From Coleofasciculaceae cyanobacterium (GTDB lineage Bacteria > Cyanobacteriota > Cyanobacteriia > Cyanobacteriales > Xenococcaceae), in NCBI GenBank assembly GCA_036703275.1, contig DATNPK010000011.1:186001-250000 (forward strand): DNA of 64,000 bases, given 5' to 3'. The stretch's first letter is position 1. Each line of letters begins with the position of its first letter. A model generated the notes under the pieces. That model worked only from the letters and a program-made list of their open reading frames with translations. It was not told the DNA's origin and searched no databases. Shown here piece by piece: positions 9,654-19,351 of this stretch. The position numbers and the translations under genes are program-made.

Positions 9654-10232
9654 TTAAAGGTCAAAATTACTGTCACTGAAATCGTCAAACTGCAAACGAG
9701 CTGCCCCTAAATATATTCCTTGAGATTTTTCGCCCGCTGGAAAAGCAGTAACACCAAACAGATAAGTACCGCCAAAATCAGGATTGCGTTTGGGTTTCAA
9801 ACCAACCGTAAAGGTAGTTCCAGGAGATATAGGTTTTGCTAGAGTTATCGTTACGGTTTCTGTTTCTGGATCGAATAGGGTTTCAGCGATCGCAATTTCC
9901 TCAGTTCTGTTTCTCGCTGTTCCCACTGCTGCGATCGTTTCATCGAGTCGATAGTCAATTTCATCTGTTCCCTGACGCAGATTGATAGTTATCTTTTGCA
10001 GTGGTTCGTCGGCTGTTTGAGGCAGAAGTAAAGTGAAATAGTATTTAGCTCCTCTGGCTCTAACAGCCCTAAAAGTAGTTATGGCATCGATTAACGTGGG
10101 CGGCTTGGCAAAAGCAACTGTCCCATCAGCTAGCTGAACTGCTTGAGTAGCTGAAACAGCTAATCCCCATAGACTTGTTCCCAATGCCAAAGTAATTCCT
10201 AATCGTCGAAATTTTAACATTATCCTATTCAT
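9654..10232 (-). CDS. DUF2808 domain secreted protein
   Basis: 192 residues. An N-terminal signal peptide (LALGTSLWGLAVSATQAVQ) precedes a beta-rich domain with YYFTLLLPQTADEPLQKI, ITINLRQGTDEIDYRL and a C-terminal FGGTYLFGVTAFPAGE, matching the cyanobacterial DUF2808 family. Members are exported and of unknown function, found mainly in cyanobacteria. It sits 48 bp downstream of the persulfide dioxygenase-like gene on the same strand and may be cotranscribed with it. Length is normal and no lesions are seen. Confidence 0.8.
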   Translation of the reverse strand: MNRIMLKFRRLGITLALGTSLWGLAVSATQAVQLADGTVAFAKPPTLIDAITTFRAVRARGAKYYFTLLLPQTADEPLQKITINLRQGTDEIDYRLDETIAAVGTARNRTEEIAIAETLFDPETETVTITLAKPISPGTTFTVGLKPKRNPDFGGTYLFGVTAFPAGEKSQGIYLGAARLQFDDFSDSNFDL

Positions 10233-10280
10233 TGGCTTATTTATTGTCTTGTTTAGTTAAAAATCAGCTATAGTAAATCA

Positions 10281-10982
10281 TTAACTGCTAGCGCTAACAA
10301 CCTGTCCACACGATTTATTAGCTGGAATTGCTTCCATCATCTTTTTCGGATCGGGAAGATTGAGATTACTCATCAACTGAATAAAATTGCTGCGATCTCT
10401 ACCCACAAAGCGCGGATTCCAGCTTTTTTCTTCACCGATAGTTGAAACTGTCTGTCCCCGATAATCATGGGCGGGATAAACTAAAGTTGCATCGGGCAAA
10501 GTAAATAGTTTTTTGGTTACCGAATCGTACAACCTGCCTGCATCACCATTTTGAAAGTCAGTACGGCCACAACCACGAATAAACAAAACATCTCCAGTTA
10601 ACACTCGTTCTCCATTGACCAAATAAGCCATGTGGCTGTCGGTATGTCCAGGAGTAGCGATCGCTTCAATCACAATTGAACCCAATTCTAAATCTTCTTC
10701 ATCTTGGATATGGCGATCGGCACAATCAGCCTGAGCATTTTCAGGTACAATGCCAGAACAGCCAGTTAGCTCTCGCAGTTTACCCGTACCCGTAATATGA
10801 TCGGCATGGATATGAGTTTCTAAGCAGTGACGCAGACTTAAATCCAATTCTTTGAGTAGTTGCCAATCTCTTTCCACCTGCTCTAAAACAGGATCGACTA
10901 GAATCGCCTCTTTTAATGCCAAATCCGCTAATAAATAAGTATAAGTACTAGATTCACTGTCATATAGCTGGCGAAATAACAT
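10281..10982 (-). CDS. MBL-fold persulfide dioxygenase (ETHE1-like)
   Basis: 233 residues. Metal-site motifs are HIHADH near residue 58, then TPGHTDS, TGDVLFIRGCGRTDFQ and YPAHDYRG. The GCGRTDFQ signature separates ETHE1/persulfide dioxygenases from glyoxalase II. The expected reaction is oxidation of glutathione persulfide to sulfite at a mononuclear iron in the cytoplasm. A Cys near the C-terminus (NKSCGQVVSAS) is notable but not catalytic in the family. It is followed on the same strand by the DUF2808 gene. The gene is complete. Confidence 0.9.
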   Translation of the reverse strand: MLFRQLYDSESSTYTYLLADLALKEAILVDPVLEQVERDWQLLKELDLSLRHCLETHIHADHITGTGKLRELTGCSGIVPENAQADCADRHIQDEEDLELGSIVIEAIATPGHTDSHMAYLVNGERVLTGDVLFIRGCGRTDFQNGDAGRLYDSVTKKLFTLPDATLVYPAHDYRGQTVSTIGEEKSWNPRFVGRDRSNFIQLMSNLNLPDPKKMMEAIPANKSCGQVVSASS

Positions 10983-11894
10983 CTTATCGCTTCCATCTTA
11001 TAAGGTAGATTACTCCTCACTCTAAGATTAATCCAACAAATTGAGAAATCCGTGAGGTTATTTATTAGTTTATAACTATGCTAGGAGTAAGTGTCTTCGA
11101 TCGCATTAGCGCTTTGACTATCTTGGAATTATGTGACTTTAGTAGGCGATCGCCTTGTAGAACAAATGCAGTAAGATTCGGAACGGTTCAAACAATTTCC
11201 CGCGTTTAAGCTAGATTAGATTAGGCATTGTTTTCTTAATTAAACATTATATATTCAACATAGATTAAGTATTTTAGATGTAAAAAAATAATTAACTTTT
11301 TTAAACTATTTCGCTACCGATTATATTTATTAGCTACTATTAGAAAAAGAGAAATGTTAGTTTCACAAATTGCAAGTAATATTCTGGCATTGTCGGGATA
11401 AAAGTAAATATTGTAAATATCGAATCACAAAAAGCTTAATCTAAAATACAGCTTTTTACTTCGGTTTTTATCGCTCTGCATCTCTTTTGCTAGAAATTAG
11501 TTTAAAAACACTTACTAGCTTTATTTTGCTATTTATAGTTTGAGGCTTATTGTTTGAGTAAATATACAATTCACAATAACCAGAAAAATATTTAAGGCTT
11601 AAAACTTATTTAATCAGCTAGACATTTTGCCAAGAATGTTGTTGATTTAAAGCTGTAAGAAAGTTGTTTGATTCGCTAAAAAGTTAGCAATAACTTTTTT
11701 TTAATAAGAACTACGATCGATATTGGTAAAAATTAATCAGCTCAAAATGGTGAATAGTTACGAATCAAAAGCCATTTACATAGTTTACTTGAGATTTTTT
11801 TAGGTGGCTTATTACTTAACTTGCAAGGAATAAATGTGATTTAGGTTAACTTCGTCATTTTGGTTGCATAAATGAATTAATCAGGAGAAATGAC
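10983..11894. other. Long AT-rich gap with no recognised gene
   Basis: About 910 bp between the divergent persulfide dioxygenase gene and the RTX gene. I see no convincing reading frame, hairpin cluster or member of the repeat family. A short frame beginning at 11078 (MLGVSVFDRIS) has no recognisable family. The last 60 bp include AGGAGAAATGAC ahead of the RTX start codon, a good ribosome binding site. Confidence 0.6.
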
Positions 11895-13412
11895 ATGAGT
11901 AATTTATTGCATGAAGAAAGCCAATCCCATTCCTCTTCGGTAGATTCTGGAGAAATGAATCATGAAGAGATGAATCATGAAGAGATGCACGATTCAGCAA
12001 CATCCATACTGAGCGTTCCCGACTTCAATGGAGACGGTAGTGTAGACAATGCTGACGTTCAAGATATCATCTCTCGTTACGAAGCAGTTGATGGAGACGA
12101 TCTGTAGCATCCTTTATATGATTCAAATGCCAATGGAGCAATAGACAATGATGACCTAGAAAGCGTTATTCATGCTTTAGGCGAAGATGTGCCTCTGGTA
12201 GACCAGCAGATTGCCCAAGCGACTCAAGCCACAATGAAATATTATGGTTCAGGTGGACTAGAAGAGGCGATCGCTGATGGCTACATTCCTTTTACCCAAG
12301 AAGTTGCGGGACACGGTATCCACTATTACAATCTAGCTTTGTCTAATGAAATTGGGAACTTAGAAGAGTTGAATATCGAAACTCCTTTAGGTTTGAACTA
12401 TGACAACGAAGGAAATCTGTTGGCTGTATTCTACACCCGCATTCCTGAAATTCAGAATGTAACACCAGAAAATCCTCTAGGCGATCTTGTGGTAAATCCA
12501 GCAGACGATTTTCCGCCCTCTTAGTTTGATAGTTTGACGGCTGATGATTGGCATATTTATCAAAATTTTTGGTTTGCAGGTCTTGGCAGCTCAAATTCAG
12601 AATTAGTTTATGGATTTGAAGAAGGTATACCCTTAGACGCTGCTGTTTCGCGCTTACAAAACATTGATTTTCAAATATTCCCAGCAACAGATGAAGGGTT
12701 TAGTCCCAAGTTTTGGATGTTACATGGATGGTTTCATTCGTTTAATTCAGCAGGTAATTTTGCTAATTTAGATTCGGATGTAGCTATTTATGCCCCAGAA
12801 GAATTAGGAGTACATGCTGGACATCATTCAGGCAATAGCGATCCTGTAATTGCAGGAACAGATGCAGGAGAAGGATTGCTCGGTACAAATAACAGCGATC
12901 GCATGAATGGCTTGAACGGTGACGATTGGATACAGAGCGGTCTGGGTGACGATTTTGTCTGGGGTGGTCAAGGCAATGACTGGATTAGAGGAGATGATAA
13001 TTATGCCTCTGAAGGTGGCGATGATATGCTCTATGGTGGTCCTGGAGATGATTTGATTTTTGGACATGGTGGCAGCGATCGCTTATTTGGTGGTACTGAA
13101 GAAGATCGCCTAGTCGGTGGAGAGGGAGACGATTTATTAAGAGGAAGTTTAGGTTACGACATTCTGACAGGGGACGAAGGCAGCGATAGTTTTGTAATTG
13201 CTGTTGGTGAAGGTACAGACATCATTACTGATTTTCAAATCGAGTCTGATACTTTAGTGTTTTACACTGGCATTAATTCAGACACTGTTTCAATCACTCA
13301 GCTTGATAGTAACACTGCGCTTTCTTTTGGTAATCAAACTTTAGCTATTCTCAATGGAGTCAAAGCTGACGATTTAATCGCTGCGGGAGGTGATGTTTTT
13401 TTAGATGCTTAA
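11895..13412 (+). pseudogene. EF-hand plus RTX calcium-binding exoprotein, one frame with two TAG codons
   Basis: A single frame of 505 codons runs from ATG 11895 (AGGAG upstream) to TAA 13410-13412, interrupted only by TAG at 12105-12107 (codon 71) and 12522-12524 (codon 210). Order: a Met/His/Glu-rich repeat (NHEEM twice); two dockerin/EF-hand-like loops (DFNGDGSVDNAD at 43-54 and DSNANGAIDNDD at 76-87); a domain with GYIPFTQEVAGHGIHY, DDWHIY and MLHGWFH; RTX nonapeptides of GGxGxD type from about 315; and a C-terminal DFQIESDTLVF segment. RTX proteins are usually exported by type I secretion and fold on binding calcium. By analogy with other dockerin-like modules codon 71 was probably Tyr (LYHPLYD). 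It is either a very recent pseudogene or needs amber readthrough; I cannot decide. Confidence 0.75.
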
Positions 13413-13425
13413 GTCATCCGCGGTT

Positions 13426-13455
13426 AGTAGGGGCGAATAGCCGTTCGCCCCTACT
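13426..13455. terminator. Strong hairpin between convergent genes, possible bidirectional terminator
   Basis: AGTAGGGGCGAA pairs with TTCGCCCCTACT across a six-base loop, a 12-bp perfect stem. It lies between the RTX frame (+) and sulP (-), and the sulP stop codon (13451-13453) is inside the right arm. T-rich sequence follows on the + strand only weakly. Very similar GTAGGGGCGAA hairpins are common interspersed repeats in cyanobacteria, so it may be a mobile repeat serving as a terminator. Confidence 0.6.
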
Positions 13456-15151
13456 TTAATTTCTGTTGTTCAAAAGCGGCGATCGCCGTATGGAGTGTAG
13501 GATAAATATGTTCGGCTCGAATATTTTTGAGAAACCCGGCTTTTTTTAGTTCAAGATATAAATCCTGTTTAACTCGCGTCATCGCAAAAACAATATTTTT
13601 AGCGGTTAATTCAGCTCTTAATTCTTCCAGCATATCAATAGCGGTGATGTCTATTTCTACGTTGGCTTCCATATTTAAAACCAACCATTCAACAGGAGTT
13701 CTTTCGGCTTGAATGGCTTCGAGCGATCGCTGTTTAAAATTTTCCGCATTGGCAAAACACAAAGGCGCATCATAACGATAGATTAACAATCCTGGGATGG
13801 TTGTTGCTCCTTCCCAGTCATCGATATCATGGAGTCCAGGTAGATCGGGAACTGTACCTAATACGGCATCGTGGGGGCGGGCAACCCTGTAAAATAGCTC
13901 AATTACCGATAAGCTAACGGCAATTCCCACTCCGACTAAAATATCGGTTGCTAGTACGGCAATGGTAGTGGCGATCGCTAAAATAAATTCACTACGGCGA
14001 AATCGATACAGCCGAACAAATTCTGAGACTTCAATTAATTTAGTGGCAGCATAGATGACAATCGCACCTAAAGCTGCATTGGGAAACAGTGCCAACACAG
14101 GACGTAGAAACAGCAGGACAATAATTACCGCTACCATTGCTACTAAAGAAAACAGCTGACTTTTACTACCCAAAGAATCGCCAATTACGGCACGACTACC
14201 GCTACTGCTGATCGGAAACCCCTGCATCAATCCATTACCTAGGTTAGCCACTCCCAATGCCAACAGCTCTTGATTAGCATCAATTTTATAGTTATTACGA
14301 TTAGCAAAAGCTCTACCTGTCAATACGTTATCAGAATAACCGACAATCGAGATTCCTACTGCCGAAGCAACCAAAGAGCTTAAATCTTTAACCGATACTT
14401 GGGGAATGGCAAAATGGGGTAACCCAGCAGGTATTTCTCCTACGAGCGTTACACCAAAATTATCTAGATTGAATATTGCCACCGCAGCGGTGGATAGTAA
14501 AACAGCAATCAAGGGGATGGGTGCATTCGGAAAGCGATGCTGGAGAGCAAACAAAAAAACCAAAACGGCAATGCCTAAAATCAGCGTAGGAATATGAGCT
14601 AACTGTAGCTTACTGACAAATTCGCTAATTTGACCAAAAAAAGCATTGGCTTCAATATCGAGCTTGCCAATCTTGCCTAGTTGTCCGCCGATCATAATCA
14701 GGGCAATACCAGCCAGATAACCAATCAAAACTGGTTTGGAAAGTAAGTCAGCTAAAAAACCTAGTCGGGCAATATAGGCAATGATACACACTAGCCCCAT
14801 GATAATTGCCAGTAAAGCAGCCAGACTAACATAAGTATCGCTTCTCGCTGCTGCCAAAGGGGCGATCGCCACTGCCGTCATCACGGCGGTACTAGATTCT
14901 GGACCAATGGAAAGCTGGGGTGATGAACCAAAGATTGCGTAAATAATCATCGGCGGGAGAATTCCCCACAAACCCGCTACAGGCTCAACTCCTGCCAACT
15001 CTCCATAAGCCATACATTGTGGAATCAAATAAGCGGCCACCGTCAAACCCGCCAGTACATCTCCTCGTAACCATGACCGACGATAGGACAGTAATTTTTT
15101 CAACCCAGGCATTTGAATTGAAAACGAGTTACGGGTTTTGGCTTTGAACAT
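13451..15151 (-). CDS. SulP family anion transporter with STAS domain
   Basis: 566 residues from the preferred ATG at 15151 (MFKAKTRN); a start at 15214 would add 21 atypical residues. The signature RGDVLAGLTVAAYLIPQCMAYGELAGVEPVAGLWG opens the transmembrane domain, followed by the usual hydrophobic segments and FPISSSGSRAVIGDSLGS. The cytoplasmic STAS domain lies at the C-terminus (from about FKQRSLEAIQ, with LNMEANVEIDITAIDMLEEL). SulP proteins move sulfate or bicarbonate coupled to protons or sodium across the plasma membrane. The N-terminal motif does not look like BicA, so sulfate or another anion is more likely. Its stop codon is supplied by a repeat hairpin. Confidence 0.88.
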   Translation of the reverse strand: MFKAKTRNSFSIQMPGLKKLLSYRRSWLRGDVLAGLTVAAYLIPQCMAYGELAGVEPVAGLWGILPPMIIYAIFGSSPQLSIGPESSTAVMTAVAIAPLAAARSDTYVSLAALLAIIMGLVCIIAYIARLGFLADLLSKPVLIGYLAGIALIMIGGQLGKIGKLDIEANAFFGQISEFVSKLQLAHIPTLILGIAVLVFLFALQHRFPNAPIPLIAVLLSTAAVAIFNLDNFGVTLVGEIPAGLPHFAIPQVSVKDLSSLVASAVGISIVGYSDNVLTGRAFANRNNYKIDANQELLALGVANLGNGLMQGFPISSSGSRAVIGDSLGSKSQLFSLVAMVAVIIVLLFLRPVLALFPNAALGAIVIYAATKLIEVSEFVRLYRFRRSEFILAIATTIAVLATDILVGVGIAVSLSVIELFYRVARPHDAVLGTVPDLPGLHDIDDWEGATTIPGLLIYRYDAPLCFANAENFKQRSLEAIQAERTPVEWLVLNMEANVEIDITAIDMLEELRAELTAKNIVFAMTRVKQDLYLELKKAGFLKNIRAEHIYPTLHTAIAAFEQQKLK

Positions 15152-15341
15152 GTGATGCGATCGCTTTCTTGAAACTAAGTATAGTGAAGAGCTAATTAGC
15201 AAAAAATTAAGCAAAAAAAATAATGTCGCCTCATTCCCAAATTACGCTGAAAAACAGTGTAACCATAGAAGCAAAGCGACATAGTAGGTACTCTATTAAA
15301 TAAATGTTGGTTAATACCACAATTTACTATTAGATTTTGTC

Positions 15342-15617
<276 letters not shown>

Positions 15618-15854
15618 TTAAATCGTATTCTAAATAGAATCAAGAGTTAGTTTACCCTATGCCCCTATTCTGACTCGGCAAAAGACGAGATAACTTTAAA
15701 TTCTGTTACAAGCGGTTCGGGTTATATAGGGATTTGTTGATTAAGTTTAATATTTCTTAAGCAAGTTAGCTGTATTGGCTTGCGTCAATAGTCAAAGTTC
15801 GCTAAATAATTAAGAAAGACGCAGTTGTCCTCGAATGGGGATAAATAGTAAAGC

Positions 15855-16316
15855 ATGGTCAACCCTAATTCCAATCGACAAAAATCAACAATCCTACCAT
15901 TCCCAGTCCAGCTAAGCGACACCTACTATGGTTTGATGGGTTTGCATCCCTCTGTTTCTAATATCGCGATCCGTCGTACCTATCGCCAACTGAGCAAAAA
16001 ATATCATCCCGATACCACCGAGTTACCACCAAGTGTAGCCACTGCTAAATTTCAGCGATTGAATGAGGCTTATGCTGTATTGAGTAGTCCCGAACAGCGA
16101 TCGCTCTACGATCTAAAAATCGGCTATTCTCGTATCAACGTAATTCAAGCACCTAATTGGTCTGAACCAAATTCTCAGCAATATTCGAGAACAGCTTATT
16201 TAGACCCTACAGATCGTCCTCTCTCTTCTGGTGAAATTTTTGTTTTGCTGCTGTTAGGAATGACTTTTGTCGGCTGTTTGCTTTTAGTTCTGGTTGTGGC
16301 TTATTTGCGGGGATGA
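15855..16316 (+). CDS. Membrane-anchored J-domain protein
   Basis: 153 residues. A J domain occupies roughly residues 22-92, with the Hsp70-stimulating HPD tripeptide at 51-53 and the helix LNEAYAVLSSPEQRSLYD. A variable linker is followed by a C-terminal transmembrane segment (EIFVLLLLGMTFVGCLLLVLVV), so the J domain should face the cytoplasm while tethered to a membrane. It lacks the zinc and substrate domains of DnaJ, so it is a type III cochaperone. The next gene is convergent and starts only 5 bp after its stop. Confidence 0.88.
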   Translation: MVNPNSNRQKSTILPFPVQLSDTYYGLMGLHPSVSNIAIRRTYRQLSKKYHPDTTELPPSVATAKFQRLNEAYAVLSSPEQRSLYDLKIGYSRINVIQAPNWSEPNSQQYSRTAYLDPTDRPLSSGEIFVLLLLGMTFVGCLLLVLVVAYLRG

Positions 16317-16321
16317 ATTAC

Positions 16322-17230
16322 TTATTGAACATGATTATGCTCGCGCATTTTACAATATTCATTGAGATATTCAATCTCTACAGTGATGTGTTCGAGATGC
16401 AAACTCTCACCTAGATGCTGAATTGTACTTTTTATTCCCTGTATTTCCTCCCTAGTAGTTTCATTTTTAATGACAACGTGGGTAGTTAAAACATGATGTT
16501 CCCCATCCAAAGACCAAACATGAGTATGATGCAGTGAATCAACTTTGTCTAGAGCCACAATACTTTTTTCTAGCTGCTGAATATTAATATTTTCTGGTAC
16601 AGCCTGAAGAAATAATAAAAGAGTTTGGCGTAAATTGGCGATCGCATTATACAAAATGTAGACAGCAATCAAAATTGACAGAATCGGATCGAGAATATAG
16701 ATATCGGTAAACACAAGAGCAATACTAACTATCAATACGGCTATCCAACCCAGCGCATCCTCTAATAAATGCCAGGCTACGACACGAGCATTAAGTGAGC
16801 TTTGTTTAGACAAACGCAACATAGCTAATCCGTTGACTGCTACACCTAAAATGGCAAACAAAATCATTCCCTTAGCATCTGTCGGTTCAGGATTTAATAG
16901 CCTGGGTATAGCCTGGGAAATAACATACAGCGAACCAACAAACAAAATTAAAGTATTAATTAAAGCTGCCAAGGAAGAGAGACGACGATAACCATAAGAA
17001 AAAGCCGCATCACTTTTTTTATTTGAGTATTTTTCTAAGTACCAAGCCAATCCTAAAGACACGCTATCACCAAGATCGTGAACCGCATCGGAAACTATGG
17101 CTAAACTATTAGTCCAAAGTCCACCAAATATTTCTAAAATAGCAAAACCCAAGTTAAGCCAAAAAGCTAGTTTTATATCTTTAGTAACTTGATGAGAATG
17201 AGAGTGATTATGGTTATGATTATGAGCCAT
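16322..17230 (-). CDS. CDF family cation efflux transporter
   Basis: 302 residues. The His-rich N-terminus (MAHNHNHNHSHSH) is followed by six hydrophobic segments. Metal-site motifs SDAVHDLGDS (helix II, HxxxD) and WHLLEDALGW (helix V, HxxxD) are typical of zinc-type cation diffusion facilitators, which export Zn2+ in exchange for protons. The C-terminal cytoplasmic metallochaperone-like domain holds HHTHVWSLDGEHHVLTTHV. No metalloregulator is adjacent. The family call is secure; Zn versus Co or Cd is inference. Confidence 0.93.
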   Translation of the reverse strand: MAHNHNHNHSHSHQVTKDIKLAFWLNLGFAILEIFGGLWTNSLAIVSDAVHDLGDSVSLGLAWYLEKYSNKKSDAAFSYGYRRLSSLAALINTLILFVGSLYVISQAIPRLLNPEPTDAKGMILFAILGVAVNGLAMLRLSKQSSLNARVVAWHLLEDALGWIAVLIVSIALVFTDIYILDPILSILIAVYILYNAIANLRQTLLLFLQAVPENINIQQLEKSIVALDKVDSLHHTHVWSLDGEHHVLTTHVVIKNETTREEIQGIKSTIQHLGESLHLEHITVEIEYLNEYCKMREHNHVQ

Positions 17231-17290
17231 TTTTTTTAGTCATTAGGTTTTTAAATTATATAATCTTAAAATTGTCTAAATATAAAAAGC

Positions 17291-17599
17291 ATGATTTTAG
17301 AAGTGGCTATTTTAAAGATAAAACCCCAATTGAGTCAGGAATTTGAGATTGCTTTTGTTGAAGCATCGAGTATTATTACTTCTATACCTGGATATATCTC
17401 CCACGATCTGCAAAAGTGTCTGGAGGTAAAAAATCAATATTTATTATTAGTTAATTGGCAAACACTTGAAGATCATACTATCGGCTTTAGACAATCAAAA
17501 GAATATCAAACTTGGAAAAAACTATTACATCACTTTTACGATCCTTTTCCGACGGTAGAACACTATCAGACTGTGATTTGTCCTGTTGAGCCCAATTAA
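17291..17599 (+). CDS. Antibiotic biosynthesis monooxygenase (ABM) family protein
   Basis: 102 residues with the dimeric ferredoxin-like ABM pattern: an N-terminal ILEVAILKIKP strand, GYISHDLQKCLE in the centre, LLLVNWQTLEDHTIGFRQS and a C-terminal PFPTVEHYQ. These small cytoplasmic proteins include monooxygenases and haem- or quinone-related enzymes, but many have no known activity. It is divergent from the CDF gene with 60 bp between them. Confidence 0.78.
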   Translation: MILEVAILKIKPQLSQEFEIAFVEASSIITSIPGYISHDLQKCLEVKNQYLLLVNWQTLEDHTIGFRQSKEYQTWKKLLHHFYDPFPTVEHYQTVICPVEPN

Positions 17600-17669
17600 G
17601 CGGATTGATAGTAGCGATCGCCATAAAATTCAGTCTAAAGATGACTAGATATTTAACGCTAGATAAATT

Positions 17670-17756
17670 ACAGCTATTAGCTATTAGCCCTTCGGGTTCG
17701 ACAGTTTGCTCAACGGGGGGAACCCCCGCAACGCAACTGTCTCACTGTTAGCTTTT
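17670..17756. repeat. Intergenic hairpin repeat (second repeat type)
   Basis: AGCTATTAGCCCTTCGGGTT is followed by a folded unit at 17700-17743 in which GACAGTT pairs with AACTGTC and an inner GGGGG pairs with CCCCC. Related pieces recur in the opposite orientation near 33374-33432. It is non-coding, between the ABM gene and the peptidase. Confidence 0.6.
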
Positions 17757-17814
17757 TAGTAAACAGCGGGGAATTATCTATACTAATTTATATTGATTAG
17801 TAAAAGTATTATTA

Positions 17815-19197
17815 ATGGTTGTACTTTCTACCGTAAATGAGCGATTTATTGCCAGTTTAAAACAAAGAAGAGATAAGTTGGCACAATTAATTGAGCAGCC
17901 AGTTATTTTATGGTCTGGTAATCTAATTGGGCGCAATTTTCAAGCTAACAAGTTACCCTTCCGTGCTAGTAGTCATTTTCTCTATTTTGCGGGAATACCT
18001 CTAACCAATGCGGTTATTCGTTTGGAAGCTGGTAAACTAGAGTTGTTTATGGACGATCCGCCACCAGCAGCAACTTTATGGCATGGCGCAACGCCTCAAA
18101 GAGAAGAAATTGGTGCAGCAATTGGTGCAGATTGGGTTTATCCTCTGGCTGAATTATCAGCAAAAACAGCAGGGGCAGCCACTATAGCAGTACAAGACTT
18201 ATCTACCTATCAGCAGCAATGCCACTTATTAAATCGCACGGTAGCTTTATCTAATCAGGCAGAAAGTATCGATCTAAAACTAGCTCAAGCTTTGGTAGAA
18301 TTGCGATCGCGTCACGATGATCTCGCCTTAGAGGAATTACGCTACGCTGCTGCGGTATCAGTTAAAGCTCACAAAGCAGGAATGCTCGCTACCAAACACT
18401 CTACAACCGAAGCAGAAATACGCGGAGCAATGGAAGGGGTAATTATCGCCCACAATATGTCTTGTGCCTACAACAGCATTGTTACGGTACAGGGAGAAGT
18501 ACTGCATAACGAGTCTTACGATCATCAGCTACACTCGCAGGATCTATTGCTGGCAGATGTCGGGGCAGAAACTCCCAACGGTTGGGCAGCAGACATTACT
18601 CGTACCTGGGCAGTTTCGGGTAAGTTTTCTAGTACCCAAAAAGATATTTATCAGGTTGTCTTACAAGCCCACGATGAATGTATTGCCAAGCTACGCCCTG
18701 ATGTAGAGTATCAGGATATTCATTTACTGGCAGCCGAAATAATTGCCGCAGGTTTAGTAGATTTAGGCATTCTTCAAGGCAACCCAGAAGATTTAGTGGC
18801 AATGGATGCTCATGCCCTGTTTTTTCCTCACGGTGTCGGACATTTATTAGGTTTAGATGTTCACGACATGGAAGACTTAGGCGACGTGGCAGGATATGAA
18901 CCAGGAAGAAGTAGAAGCGATCGCTTTGGCTTAGGATATCTGAGATTAAACCGCCCCCTACAGTCAGGAATGTTAGTTACGATCGAACCAGGCTTTTATC
19001 AAGTACCCGCTATTTTAAACGATCCTGATTTTCGCGTTAAGTATCAGAATGTAGTTAACTGGGAACGTTTGGCACAGTTTGCTGATGTTAGAGGTATCCG
19101 CATTGAAGACGATGTTTTAGTTACTGAATCTGGTTCAGAAGTTTTAACAGCAGAGTTACCAACTAAGATAAATGAGATTGAAGACTTAATATTATAA
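17815..19197 (+). CDS. pepP: Aminopeptidase P family metallopeptidase (M24B)
   Basis: 460 residues. An N-terminal creatinase-like domain (FRASSHFLYFAGIP) precedes the pita-bread catalytic domain. Ligands of the dinuclear metal site are recognisable: Asp in LLADVGAE, Asp in GWAADITRTW, His in FPHGVGHLLGLDVHDME, Glu in VTIEPGFY and Glu in IRIEDDVLV. The enzyme removes N-terminal residues preceding proline in the cytoplasm. It is complete and monocistronic; the gap downstream carries a group II intron. Confidence 0.93.
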   Translation: MVVLSTVNERFIASLKQRRDKLAQLIEQPVILWSGNLIGRNFQANKLPFRASSHFLYFAGIPLTNAVIRLEAGKLELFMDDPPPAATLWHGATPQREEIGAAIGADWVYPLAELSAKTAGAATIAVQDLSTYQQQCHLLNRTVALSNQAESIDLKLAQALVELRSRHDDLALEELRYAAAVSVKAHKAGMLATKHSTTEAEIRGAMEGVIIAHNMSCAYNSIVTVQGEVLHNESYDHQLHSQDLLLADVGAETPNGWAADITRTWAVSGKFSSTQKDIYQVVLQAHDECIAKLRPDVEYQDIHLLAAEIIAAGLVDLGILQGNPEDLVAMDAHALFFPHGVGHLLGLDVHDMEDLGDVAGYEPGRSRSDRFGLGYLRLNRPLQSGMLVTIEPGFYQVPAILNDPDFRVKYQNVVNWERLAQFADVRGIRIEDDVLVTESGSEVLTAELPTKINEIEDLIL

Positions 19198-19351
19198 ACA
19201 TTCAATTACCAAGAATAAACCTGACTATTAATGTTAAATAAATATAAATGCCTAATCTTTTGGATAATCGACATGACAAAGAGGCTTTAAAAGAACTTAA
19301 GTCAAGACCAAAAAGATGGCATTGTTTCCCTGGTTTTAATATCTAATAAGA

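Noticed and set aside
10983-11894. Possible Yfr1-type small RNA (ACTCCTCAC at about 11010)
   Set aside because: The conserved Yfr1 single-stranded motif is not matched exactly and no terminator follows.
11895-13412. Genome-wide reassignment of TAG as a sense codon
   Set aside because: Intact genes in the window such as xfp, the desaturase and the SDR end normally in TAG, so TAG is used as a stop here.
13451-15151. BicA bicarbonate transporter
   Set aside because: The N-terminal signature differs from BicA, so only a general SulP call is supported.
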